From Rhodobacterales bacterium (GTDB taxonomy: Bacteria; Pseudomonadota; Alphaproteobacteria; Caulobacterales; Hyphomonadaceae), in assembly GCA_014763715.1 (NCBI GenBank), contig JACXUV010000001.1, forward strand, positions 62,001 through 126,000: a DNA stretch of 64,000 bases. Direction: 5' to 3'. The position numbers and the translations under genes are program-made. Under the pieces are notes generated by a model. That model was not told the origin of the DNA. It saw nothing but the letters and a program-made list of their open reading frames with translations, and did not search any database. Below, one piece after another: positions 16,346 through 24,929 of the stretch; the stretch's first letter is position 1; every line of letters begins with the position of its first letter.

Positions 16346-17461
16346 ATGAAAGTACGTCTCGTCGATAGTCCGCCAACACAGCCCCGTACGTTCGAAGACC
16401 CCGGTGAACTGGCCGACAGGCTGACGCCCGAAGACGTCGAAATCGTCCGGGAAATCTTCAACACACCACTGACCGGCTCCTACAATTGGGATTATGAAAG
16501 CGCGAACGTCAAAATCCGGCGGCTCTATGAACTCGGAAAGCGGTTCAATTGGAATGCTGAACTGGACGTCGACTGGGACGTGTATTTCGACAAGTCGGAA
16601 GGCCCCTCGCAAGCCGGTCTGAACCCATTCCACGATCACCCGATCTATCTCGCCATGAGCGAGGAACAGCGCAACGAGTATGCCTGGCGCTCGCTGGCAC
16701 AGGTGCTGTCGCAGTTCCTGCATGGCGAACAAGGTGCAATGATGGTCGCTTCGCAACTCGTTTCCTGCGCGCCGACCTATGACGCCAAGCTCTACGCCGC
16801 CTCGCAGACCTTCGATGAGGCGCGCCATGTGGAAGTGTTCAACAAATACCTGCGCACACGCTGCAATGTCGAATACCCGGTCAATCCCAGCCTCAAACTG
16901 TTGCTGGACAAGATCCTGACCGATCCGCGCTGGGACCTGAAATTCATCGGCATGCAGGTTTTGATCGAAGGGCTGGCACTCGCCGCCTTCCAGACGATGT
17001 CGCAGACAACGCGCGACCCGCTTCTGCGCCAGATCCTGCACCTGGTCATGCGCGACGAGGGCCGGCATGTCGCCTTCGGCGTCAATTACCTGGAAGACTG
17101 GATCAAGGCGCTGAGCGAAGAAGAAATCGAGGAACGCGCCCAGTTCGCCTATGAGGCCTGCGCCATCATGCGCGAACGCCTGTTCTCAACCGTGGTGGAA
17201 GAGGAGTTCGGCTTCGACGGCGAGGAAGCCCGCCGCATGTCGATCGACTCAAGTGGCGGACAGGCTTTCCGAAACTTCCTCTTTGAACGGATGATTCCGA
17301 ACCTGAAACGCGTTGGCCTGCTGACCGAAAGCGTGAAGCCGAAATTCGAGGCGCTGGGCGTGCTGCAGTACGAACACGCGGCAACTGACGCCGAAATAGA
17401 TTGGGCAGCCCTGGAGCGGCCCCTCGAGACAGGACAGATTGATCTTGCTGCAGCGGAATAA
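16346..17461 (+). CDS. Ferritin-like diiron-carboxylate protein (R2-like fold)
   Basis: A 371-residue acidic, helical protein. The start at 16346 is set by AGGGAGG seven bases upstream; the open frame before it is leader. Diiron ligands are visible in four helices: FLHGEQGAM, FDEARHVEVF, LIEGLALAAF and RDEGRHVAFGV. Two E-x-x-H motifs plus two single glutamates match the ribonucleotide-reductase R2/AurF/fatty-acid-oxygenase superfamily. No radical-tyrosine context, partner reductase or ferredoxin is adjacent, so it could be an oxygenase or a peroxide/iron-handling protein. Divergence from a TetR regulator suggests induction by a small ligand. Confidence 0.8.
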   Translation: MKVRLVDSPPTQPRTFEDPGELADRLTPEDVEIVREIFNTPLTGSYNWDYESANVKIRRLYELGKRFNWNAELDVDWDVYFDKSEGPSQAGLNPFHDHPIYLAMSEEQRNEYAWRSLAQVLSQFLHGEQGAMMVASQLVSCAPTYDAKLYAASQTFDEARHVEVFNKYLRTRCNVEYPVNPSLKLLLDKILTDPRWDLKFIGMQVLIEGLALAAFQTMSQTTRDPLLRQILHLVMRDEGRHVAFGVNYLEDWIKALSEEEIEERAQFAYEACAIMRERLFSTVVEEEFGFDGEEARRMSIDSSGGQAFRNFLFERMIPNLKRVGLLTESVKPKFEALGVLQYEHAATDAEIDWAALERPLETGQIDLAAAE

Positions 17462-17476
17462 CCGCGTCTGTCCTTC

Positions 17477-17521
17477 AGGAGCGCCGGTCCGCTTTTCCCC
17501 CAAAAGGTGACCGGTGCTCCT
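17477..17521 (+). terminator. Stem-loop after the diiron gene
   Basis: AGGAGCGCCGGTC and GACCGGTGCTCCT form a 13-bp stem (one G-U pair) around a loop that itself contains CTTTT/AAAAG. It begins 16 bases after the stop codon. There is no strong T-tract, so it may be a processing or attenuating hairpin rather than a classical terminator. Confidence 0.5.
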
Positions 17522-17953
17522 ACCGCCCCTCCAGGAGGTGAATCCTCGCTTTGAAACGGGACTTTCCGAATTCCCGTGACAGGATGCATGGCCGGTTCAG
17601 GCAGTCTGGCACCGTCCAGTGTTGCCGTCACATTCTGCTTTCCTCGCATACGGGTCGATGGCTTGGTTTGACCGCCGAGCCGAACTTCTTTCTACGCGAT
17701 TCAGGCGCTTTTGTTCACTTCGCAAAGAGACCATCACCCCATTGACGGAATTGCCACAAGACGTGTGTCACTATCTGGTTCGAGAGAACCAATCGTACCG
17801 AATGCCTCACAAGTAGTGGCCGCCCCGGAGCGCAAATGACCGCACGGATGCCCCGCATTCCTGTGGATCCGCACACTTCAAACCAACACACTTTCAGAAG
17901 TCTGGTCCCTCACGCAGGACAGTTCCGAAGCGTTGGAAATCATCGTGTCGTGG
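17522..17953. other. Intergenic region, no supported gene
   Basis: About 430 bases between the stem-loop and a small leftward membrane gene. Short open frames exist in both directions, but none has a convincing ribosome site or a recognisable product. No RNA gene was recognised. Confidence 0.5.
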
Positions 17954-18136
17954 TCACAGCCCGATGCCTCTCCGCGCAAAGGCAATCGTGAACGGTACCA
18001 GGATCGTCCCCCAGAACAACATGTTGATCAAAGACCGGAAGATACCCCCATCCTCCTCAAGCGTAATGCCAACCATTCGAATGGCGGTATCCCCTGGTAG
18101 TAGGAAAACATAGAGTAAAAACTTCAAAATCTTCAT
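17954..18136 (-). CDS. Small membrane protein, 60 residues
   Basis: A short protein beginning MKILKFLLYVFLLPG with a second hydrophobic stretch (SLINMLFWGTILVPFTIAFA) and a short acidic loop (EEDGG) between. It has the composition of a real two-helix membrane peptide rather than a random frame. The ribosome site is poor, which lowers confidence. No function is recognised. Confidence 0.45.
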   Translation of the reverse strand: MKILKFLLYVFLLPGDTAIRMVGITLEEDGGIFRSLINMLFWGTILVPFTIAFARRGIGL

Positions 18137-18471
18137 GGAGGCACCCCGGTATCCAGTACGTGCCCTTCATGGAGAGATCACGCTTTCTAAAGGAGATGAT
18201 CTATATTAGGCGCGGCTGTCCAAATCAATATTTAAAATATATATTTAGACACTCGCAAGATACCGGCTCGCACACCGGGCCGCCCGGCACCCATATGAAG
18301 ACCGTCCCTTTATCTGCGACAACCGCCTACTGACGACCTCCGAAATGGTCATTCGTCGCCAATTTCAGAAAAGCCCTGATGAAACTCATGGACATGCCAT
18401 GCAGCCGGCTTCGACCTCAAGAGACCGTGCCTGCATGGCACTTCACGTCGTTGAACACCCCGGGTTCACAG
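18137..18471. other. Intergenic region with AT-rich segment
   Basis: A 335-base gap between the small membrane gene and the end of the beta-CASP gene. The stretch around 18220-18250 (AATATTTAAAATATATATTT) is strikingly AT-rich for this sequence and could be a promoter or an H-NS-like protein target. No gene is supported. Confidence 0.4.
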
Positions 18472-19878
18472 TCAGACCAGATCGAAGGTTTCACCAGGAT
18501 CGGGTACACAGACACCGGATTCCCATTTCCCCCCAAGGCTGCGCCGCATGGCTTCAGCAGCAGCAGGCTCACCATGGGTTATAAAAGTACGCTTCGGGCA
18601 CTCCCTGAATCCATCGGCCCACCCCAACAAGGCGGTTCTGTCCGCATGAGCCGAAAATCCGCTGATACTCCGGATATCTGCATTCACAGGCACCCTGTCC
18701 CCAAATATGTTCACATTCGAAGCCCCCTCGACCAAACGCCGCCCCAGCGTGCCGCTCGCCTGATACCCGGCAATCAGCACCGTATTTTGTGGTTTTGGTA
18801 ACCCATGCCGCAAATGGTGAAGAATACGGCCTGCAGTACACATACCACTTGCAGAAAGTATGATCGCGCCCGACCTTATCAGATTGAGACTCATCGAGTC
18901 TTCGACTGACTCAGTGAATTTCAGCAGGACCGAAGACTTGCCTGCAGCATGCCAATTGGCAAGCTTTCTCGCCTCGGCATCAAAGAGATCGAGATGGCGC
19001 ATGGTCAGCCGTGTGACAGCCTGGGCCATTGGCGAGTCAAGGAAGATGTTGAGATTCTTCAAGTGCCCCTGACAGGTCAGATGCTGGAAATAGTAGATCA
19101 GCTCCTGCGACCGGCCGAGCGCAAAGGCCGGAATGATCAAATTACCTCTCTTCTCCTCCAGCGTATGCCGTGCAATTTCGAGCAGATCGTACAGAGAAGG
19201 CTCAAGCGCTTTATGGTCCCTGTCTCCATAAGTCGATTCAATTACCAGATAGTCTGCCGTTTCGACTTTCTGAGGATCGCGAATGATTGGGCGGCCAGGT
19301 TGTCCCAGATCCCCGGAGAACACGAGCTTGCGTTCGATGCCTGCCTCTATCACCCAGATTTCGAGTATCGCCGATCCCAGAATATGTCCGGCGTCACGCA
19401 ACCTGATGCGCACGTTTTCAGCCGGAGAAAATGCCTCATCATATTCATGGCCGACAGTTTGACTGATCGCCGTGTCGGCGTCTTCGATTGTATAGAGCGG
19501 CGTCACTTGCCCCCTTTGTTTTCTGCGTACTTTCCCGTTGGAACGGTTGGCACGCTCAGCGTCTCGCTCATGAATATGTGCGCTGTCCTTGAGCATGATT
19601 TCCAGAAGTTCGGTGGTCGCAGTGCTGGTGTGTATCGGGCCGGAAAATCCGTCTCGGCAGAGCTTTGGCAACAGTCCGCTATGGTCGATATGCGCATGGG
19701 TCAGAACAACAAAATCCAGCGACGCCGGATCAAACGGAAACGCTCGGCGGTTCTTCTCGTCAGCCTCCCGCCCTCCCTGAAACATGCCGCAATCAACGAG
19801 AAAACGAACGCCATCAGCTTCAACAAGATAGGCTGAGCCGGTCACTTCACCGGCAGCTCCGTGGAATGTCAGCTTCAC
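18472..19878 (-). CDS. Beta-CASP metallo-beta-lactamase-fold RNase-like protein
   Basis: A 468-residue protein of the metallo-beta-lactamase/beta-CASP (CPSF-like) group, which cut RNA. The metal-binding motif is LTHAHIDHSG; AGHILGSA and FSGDLGQPGRP supply further ligands. The beta-CASP insertion carries DSPMAQAVTRL, SASGMCTAGRILHHL and ISGFSAHADR, with HGEP near the C-terminus. It lies 33 bases after the LOG-family gene, so the two are probably cotranscribed. A second copy of the family occurs at 51.4-52.8 kb, also beside nucleotide enzymes. Confidence 0.92.
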   Translation of the reverse strand: MKLTFHGAAGEVTGSAYLVEADGVRFLVDCGMFQGGREADEKNRRAFPFDPASLDFVVLTHAHIDHSGLLPKLCRDGFSGPIHTSTATTELLEIMLKDSAHIHERDAERANRSNGKVRRKQRGQVTPLYTIEDADTAISQTVGHEYDEAFSPAENVRIRLRDAGHILGSAILEIWVIEAGIERKLVFSGDLGQPGRPIIRDPQKVETADYLVIESTYGDRDHKALEPSLYDLLEIARHTLEEKRGNLIIPAFALGRSQELIYYFQHLTCQGHLKNLNIFLDSPMAQAVTRLTMRHLDLFDAEARKLANWHAAGKSSVLLKFTESVEDSMSLNLIRSGAIILSASGMCTAGRILHHLRHGLPKPQNTVLIAGYQASGTLGRRLVEGASNVNIFGDRVPVNADIRSISGFSAHADRTALLGWADGFRECPKRTFITHGEPAAAEAMRRSLGGKWESGVCVPDPGETFDLV

Positions 19879-19911
19879 GTCAATCTTCCTTTCGTATCGC
19901 CGGCGCTTTCC

Positions 19912-20769
19912 TCAGACTGGCGGCGTCTCATTGTAGAACTCGCAGATGACATGAATGGCTTCGGCTGCGGTATCGACGATCCGGAACAGCTCGACATCAC
20001 CTGGGTCAACGAATCCTTCGTCAACCAGGAACCTGAAATCCACCACACGCTGCCAATAGGATTGGCCAATGAGGATGATCGGAATGGGATTGATCTTGCC
20101 AGTCTGAACGAGGGTCAACACATCGAACACTTCGTCGAGCGTCCCAAAACCACCCGGGAACGCAACGAGGGCTTTGGCGCGCAGCAGAAAGTGCATCTTT
20201 CGAATGCCGAAATAGCGGAACTGGAAACAGAGTTCGGGAGAGATGTAGGGGTTCGGCAGCTGCTCCATTGGCAGCTGAATATTGAGGCCAATCGAGCGCG
20301 CCCCCGCTTCATCTGCACCGCGATTCGCAGCTTCCATGATGCCAGGTCCTCCGCCCGTCACCACAACAAAGTCTGTCCGTCCCTCCGCTTGAAATCTCCG
20401 CGATACGATTCCCGAAAATCGCCGGGCTTCCTCATAGTAGGCAGACTGACGTTGCTGGTTTTCCAGATGCTCTTGAGCGGCGGCTGAGCGATCCTCCGCA
20501 CTCCCGGATGCAAGTTCGGCTTCGACTTCCGCCGCAGGCCTCACACGCGCACTGCCAAAAACGACAACCGTCGACTGAATACCTTCGTCCTGTTGTAGCA
20601 GGTCGGGCTTTAGAAATTCCAGTTGCAGGCGGACCGCACGTAGCGTGTCCCGCTCAAGCAAATCGGGGTCCTTCGATGCCAACCGATAGGCCGGGCTGTT
20701 AGCGAGACGATCGATACGCCCCTCTGAATCGGACCGAGATTCAGCGTCTAATCTACCACCCTTTATCAC
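19912..20769 (-). CDS. LOG-family (TIGR00730) nucleotide 5'-monophosphate phosphoribohydrolase-like protein
   Basis: A 285-residue Rossmann-fold protein, longer than simple LOG enzymes (~190) because of an N-terminal helical extension. VTGGGPGIMEAANRGA and FPGGFGTLDEVFDVLTL are the conserved G-G-G-x-G-I-M and P-G-G-x-G-T-x-x-E motifs. Characterised LOG enzymes release a free base and ribose 5-phosphate from nucleoside monophosphates; many are misannotated as lysine decarboxylases. It heads a two-gene unit with the beta-CASP hydrolase, which may supply its nucleotides. Confidence 0.88.
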   Translation of the reverse strand: MIKGGRLDAESRSDSEGRIDRLANSPAYRLASKDPDLLERDTLRAVRLQLEFLKPDLLQQDEGIQSTVVVFGSARVRPAAEVEAELASGSAEDRSAAAQEHLENQQRQSAYYEEARRFSGIVSRRFQAEGRTDFVVVTGGGPGIMEAANRGADEAGARSIGLNIQLPMEQLPNPYISPELCFQFRYFGIRKMHFLLRAKALVAFPGGFGTLDEVFDVLTLVQTGKINPIPIILIGQSYWQRVVDFRFLVDEGFVDPGDVELFRIVDTAAEAIHVICEFYNETPPV

Positions 20770-20908
20770 AGACAGTCCTCGCCATTAAGAGAAAGCTACT
20801 CACACCAGATCTAATACACTCGTATCATTTTCCAATACATAAATGACATCTGATAAGGATCCTTTGCCGATAATCCGATAGAGACCCAAAATTCCCCCAA
20901 TGTTGTCG

Positions 20909-20957
20909 GTACAATAGGTACAATTACCCCTTGAAAGATAATTTGTACACTTGTATT
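20909..20957. promoter_or_regulatory. Clustered TTGTAC/GTACAA half-sites upstream of the ABC exporter
   Basis: The LOG/hlyD intergenic region has GTACAAT at 20909-20915 and 20918-20924, TTGTAC at 20943-20948 and TTGTAT at 20951-20956. These are two half-sites in each orientation, symmetric around ~20933. The arrangement suggests a paired operator, perhaps for the TetR regulator at the end of the exporter operon. Binding is inferred. Confidence 0.4.
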
Positions 20958-21021
20958 ATTTTTATGTGATCAACACCACTCCCGCTTGGGAACACCAATA
21001 CGTCATCTTGAAAGTTGCCGC

Positions 21022-22029
21022 ATGAAACGGTTCGTCATTTTCGCTGCAATTTTGTTTGCCCTCCTCATCGCAGGGCGCTTCGTTGTATGGCCGCGCGTCA
21101 ACCCGGCCGGAAGCGACACCGACGGCGCACTAACGCTCTATGGCAATGTCGAAATCCGTCAGGTGGAACTGGCTTTCCGAGTCTCTGGCCGTCTCGAAGC
21201 AGTCAATTTTGAAGAAGGTGATGCAATTTCAGCAGGCGATGAAATTGCGAGTCTGGACACAGCTCCGCTGCGTGATGCCGTCACACAAGCCAGGGCCGAA
21301 GCGTCTGTGCGTCAGGCCGAACTGGCACGATTGAAGGCGGGAAGCCGGTCTCAGGAGATCGACAGGGCCCGCGCTCGCGTCGAAGAACTTGAAGCGACGG
21401 TTTTGGCAGCCCAGCAGGTTTTTGACCGGCAGGCAAACCTGCTCAAACAAGGGTTTGCGACCCAGCAAGTCGTTGATACAGCACGCGCCGCGCTCGACAC
21501 TGCGGAAAAGCGACTTGTTGCCGGGCAAAAGGAACTGGCACTCGTGCAAATCGGGCCGCGCGCTGAAGAGATCGCTGCAAGCATGGCCGGGGTTGAGGCG
21601 GCCGAAGCATCTGTTGCACAAGCTGAATTGAGGCTCGATGACACAATCCTCCGTGCGCCTTCAGATGGGGTTTTGCTGGCACGCGTGCGCGAACCAGGCT
21701 CCATCGTCAATGCTGGTATACCCGTGGCAACACTGGCTCTGACCCGGCCGGTTTGGGTGCGTGCCTATGTAGATGAGACCGACCTCGGGGTCGTCGCTCC
21801 CGGCAAGCTCGCTCAGGTTTTTACCGACAGCGCGCCGGATCGCGCCTATTCGGGACAGGTCGGTTTTGTTTCTCCTGTTGCAGAATTCACTCCCCGGACT
21901 GTTCAGACCCCCGACTTGCGCACCGATCTCGTTTATCAAGTCCGTATCATTGTCGACACGCCAGACAGCGGTTTGCGCCAGGGTATGCCGGCAACCGTGA
22001 AGCTCAGCCGATCAGCTCCAGCAGAGTGA
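21022..22029 (+). CDS. HlyD-family periplasmic adaptor (YbhG-like)
   Basis: A 335-residue membrane-fusion protein with an N-terminal anchor (KRFVIFAAILFALLIAGRFV). A lipoyl half-motif (YGNVEIRQVELAFRVSGRLE), a long alpha-helical hairpin (residues ~75-200, with LKAGSRSQEIDRARARVEEL) and the second lipoyl/barrel region (DDTILRAPSDGVLL) follow. The layout is that of E. coli YbhG. The start at 21022 gives a proper signal anchor. It opens a five-gene operon: adaptor, fused ATPase, two permeases, TetR. Confidence 0.9.
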   Translation: MKRFVIFAAILFALLIAGRFVVWPRVNPAGSDTDGALTLYGNVEIRQVELAFRVSGRLEAVNFEEGDAISAGDEIASLDTAPLRDAVTQARAEASVRQAELARLKAGSRSQEIDRARARVEELEATVLAAQQVFDRQANLLKQGFATQQVVDTARAALDTAEKRLVAGQKELALVQIGPRAEEIAASMAGVEAAEASVAQAELRLDDTILRAPSDGVLLARVREPGSIVNAGIPVATLALTRPVWVRAYVDETDLGVVAPGKLAQVFTDSAPDRAYSGQVGFVSPVAEFTPRTVQTPDLRTDLVYQVRIIVDTPDSGLRQGMPATVKLSRSAPAE

Positions 22030-23795
22030 GACAGGTGATGCTTGACAAGCCGACCCATCAGTCCGGGGGGCAGCTGTTCGTTCAGATAAGGGAGGTCACC
22101 AAACACTTCAGCGCGAAAGGCCCACCAGCGCTGGAGACCGTTTCAGGCACGATAGAAACCGGAAAAATCACAGGCCTGGTCGGACCCGATGGAGCGGGCA
22201 AGACAACATTGATCCGTTTGCTGACGGGCCTGAGCCGCCCAAGCAAGGGAGCCGTGCTCATTGAAGGTGAGGACGCATACGCATCCCAGCATTATCTACA
22301 CCAGATGCTTGGCTATATGCCGCAACGTTTTGGCCTGTATGAGGACCTCAGCGTTATGGAAAACCTGGTTTTGTTTGCAGACCTCAAAGGCCTGTCAGGG
22401 CCCGAGCGAGACGAAACGTTCTCTCACCTTCTGAAGTTTACCGATCTGGCCCGTTTTACCGAACGTCTGGCCGGAGCCTTATCCGGAGGGATGAAGCAGA
22501 AACTTGGCCTCGCCTGCGCCCTGCTCACACGTCCGCGACTGCTTTTGCTTGATGAGCCTTCCGTGGGCGTCGATCCGATATCACGCCGGGAGTTGTGGTC
22601 CATGGTAAGCGAGCTTGTTGATAAAAGCATGGCAGTCGTTTGGGCGACAGCCTACCTCGACGAGGCTGAAAAATGCGACGAAGTCCTGCTACTCAGTGAT
22701 GGGAAGCTATTGTACTCCGGCTCGCCCGCCAACCTGACAGACACCATGACAGGCCGTGTCTACCTGGCTCGTTTGCCGCAGGCAAAGCGGCGTGAGACAA
22801 TCGCACCGCTACTGGCAGACGCGTCGGTCGCCGACGCGATCCTGCATGGAGATGCTATACGTCTGCTGACACAGAAGAGTGCAGATCTTGCGCATATACA
22901 GGGTCTCGTCGACGGAGAGCTGGTTCCTGCCGCGCCGCGCTTCGAGGATGCCTTTGTCGACCGGTTAGGCGGCGGACCCGACGGGCGTTCGCCCCTGGTT
23001 GATGCGATGAAGGCCCATACCGATACAGGTGAGGCCGTCGTCGAAGCGCGCGGTCTCACAAAACGCTACGGCAGCTTTGCTGCAGCCTCGAACATCACCT
23101 TCAGCCAGAAGCGCGGGGAAATCCTTGGGCTGCTTGGTCCCAATGGCGCGGGCAAATCGACGACGTTCAAAATGCTTTGTGGTCTGACTGCGCCAAGCGA
23201 AGGCGAAGGACGGGTTGCCGGGTATGATTTGCGGACCGCAGCAGCCGATGCGCGCGGGCGACTCGGTTATATGGCGCAGAAATTTTCCCTGTATGGGGAC
23301 ATTTCTGTTGCACAAAATCTTTCCTTCTTTGCAGGCGTGTATGGTCTTGGTCACCGCCGCGCGAAAGAGCGAATCGACGCCATGCTCGAAGCCTTTGATC
23401 TGACGGCTTATCGAGGCACGACTGCCGGGCAATTGCCGCTTGGCTTCAAGCAGCGCCTTGCGCTCGCTGCCGCGCTCCTGCATGAGCCTGAAGTCCTGTT
23501 TCTCGACGAACCAACGTCCGGGGTCGATCCCATTACCCGGCGAGAGTTTTGGTCGCACATCAATGCCCTCACCGCGAAAAATGTTGCCGTCCTGGTTACT
23601 ACCCATTTCATGGAGGAAGCCGAGTATTGTGATCGGATCAATCTGATCTATCGCGGCAAGACGATTGCCGAAGGAACCCCGGACGCACTCAAGGCAAGTT
23701 GTGCAGGGGCTGACAAATCCGCCGTCACCATGGAAGACGCGTTTATTGCGCTCGTGGCACGATCTGAACAGGCGGAGAAGGAGACCGCCGCATGA
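22026..23795 (+). CDS. Tandem ABC transporter ATPase (YbhF-like)
   Basis: A 589-residue protein with two ABC domains. The first has GPDGAGKTTL, ALSGGMKQKL and LLLLDEPSVGVD; the second has GPNGAGKSTTF, QLPLGFKQRL in place of the LSGGQ signature, and LFLDEPTSGVD. This degenerate second signature is, as I recall, normal for YbhF. It starts at a GTG overlapping the adaptor stop, or at the ATG at 22038. It powers the two permeases downstream. Confidence 0.92.
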   Translation: MRQVMLDKPTHQSGGQLFVQIREVTKHFSAKGPPALETVSGTIETGKITGLVGPDGAGKTTLIRLLTGLSRPSKGAVLIEGEDAYASQHYLHQMLGYMPQRFGLYEDLSVMENLVLFADLKGLSGPERDETFSHLLKFTDLARFTERLAGALSGGMKQKLGLACALLTRPRLLLLDEPSVGVDPISRRELWSMVSELVDKSMAVVWATAYLDEAEKCDEVLLLSDGKLLYSGSPANLTDTMTGRVYLARLPQAKRRETIAPLLADASVADAILHGDAIRLLTQKSADLAHIQGLVDGELVPAAPRFEDAFVDRLGGGPDGRSPLVDAMKAHTDTGEAVVEARGLTKRYGSFAAASNITFSQKRGEILGLLGPNGAGKSTTFKMLCGLTAPSEGEGRVAGYDLRTAAADARGRLGYMAQKFSLYGDISVAQNLSFFAGVYGLGHRRAKERIDAMLEAFDLTAYRGTTAGQLPLGFKQRLALAAALLHEPEVLFLDEPTSGVDPITRREFWSHINALTAKNVAVLVTTHFMEEAEYCDRINLIYRGKTIAEGTPDALKASCAGADKSAVTMEDAFIALVARSEQAEKETAA

Positions 23796-24928
23796 CCGGG
23801 CCGATTCTTCCCGCGCCCGTCCGGCGGACCCTTTCGCTTGCGCGCAAGGAAACCTTTCAGATCATCCGCGATCCGTCATCCATCCTGATCGCGTTCATTC
23901 TACCTTTGATCCTGCTCTTCTTGTTCGGGTTCGGTATCTCGCTCGATGCCAACTCTATCCGCATTGGTATTGTGGTCCAGGACGGACGCGCGGATGCACG
24001 CAGTCTCATACAGGCATTCGAGGCCTCCAGCTATTTTGACGTCGTCACGGCATTTGACCAGGCCGAGCTGGAGCCGGTTTTGGTGTCCGGAAAATTGCGC
24101 GGCCTTGTCATCATTCCATCCGACTTCTCCGAGCGCCTGCGTGCGCGCGATCCGACCCCGATTGAAATCCTGACGGATGGGTCTCAACCGAATACAGCGC
24201 AGTTTGTCACAAACTATGCACAGGGAGTCTTCGGCGTATGGCAGGCAAGGCTGTTCGGCGACGCTGCTGCTAAACCATCCGCGGCAATCACGCCGCAACC
24301 GCGATTCTGGTTCAACGCCGAACTGACCAGTCGCTACAATCTTGTACCAGGCTCGACGGCCGTCGTGATGACGATCATCGGGACGTTGCTGACCGCACTG
24401 GTGATAGCGCGCGAATGGGAACGCGGCACGATGGAGGCTGTGTTGGCCACACCGGTCAGCCGCATAGAATTGTTGTTATCGAAGATCCTGCCCTATTTTC
24501 TTCTCGGCATGAGTTCGCTTGTGCTGTGCGCCATTGCAGCGGTCTTTGTATTTGATGTTCCATTCCGGGGATCCGTATTTGCCCTCGTTGCGGTCGCAGC
24601 TGCTTTCCTGGTGCCCGCCCTCGGTCAGGGTTTGCTGATTTCTGCCGTGACAAAAAACCAGTTTGTGGCAGCCCAGCTTGCGCTCTTCACTGGCTTCCTT
24701 CCCGCAACGCTGCTGTCTGGGTTTATCTTCGAAATCAGCGCCATGCCTTTGCCGATCCGCACCGTCACCACGGTGATCCCGGCACGCTATTTCGTAACGA
24801 GTTTGCAAACACTCTTTCTGGCGGGCGATGTCTGGTCCGTGCTCTTGCCCGCGATAACCAGAATGTTGGCTGTCGGAACCTTCTTTCTGACATTTACCTG
24901 GCTTGCCACACCGAAGCGGATCGCCTGA
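23792..24928 (+). CDS. ABC-2 type exporter permease (YbhS-like)
   Basis: A 378-residue ABC-2 membrane protein with one N-terminal helix (DPSSILIAFILPLILLFLFG), a large extracytoplasmic domain (residues ~50-175) and five C-terminal helices, including the ARYFVTSLQTLFLAGD motif before the last. The start overlaps the ATPase stop codon. It pairs with the next gene to form the membrane part of a YbhFSR-type exporter. Confidence 0.92.
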   Translation: MTGPILPAPVRRTLSLARKETFQIIRDPSSILIAFILPLILLFLFGFGISLDANSIRIGIVVQDGRADARSLIQAFEASSYFDVVTAFDQAELEPVLVSGKLRGLVIIPSDFSERLRARDPTPIEILTDGSQPNTAQFVTNYAQGVFGVWQARLFGDAAAKPSAAITPQPRFWFNAELTSRYNLVPGSTAVVMTIIGTLLTALVIAREWERGTMEAVLATPVSRIELLLSKILPYFLLGMSSLVLCAIAAVFVFDVPFRGSVFALVAVAAAFLVPALGQGLLISAVTKNQFVAAQLALFTGFLPATLLSGFIFEISAMPLPIRTVTTVIPARYFVTSLQTLFLAGDVWSVLLPAITRMLAVGTFFLTFTWLATPKRIA

Positions 24929-24929
24929 C

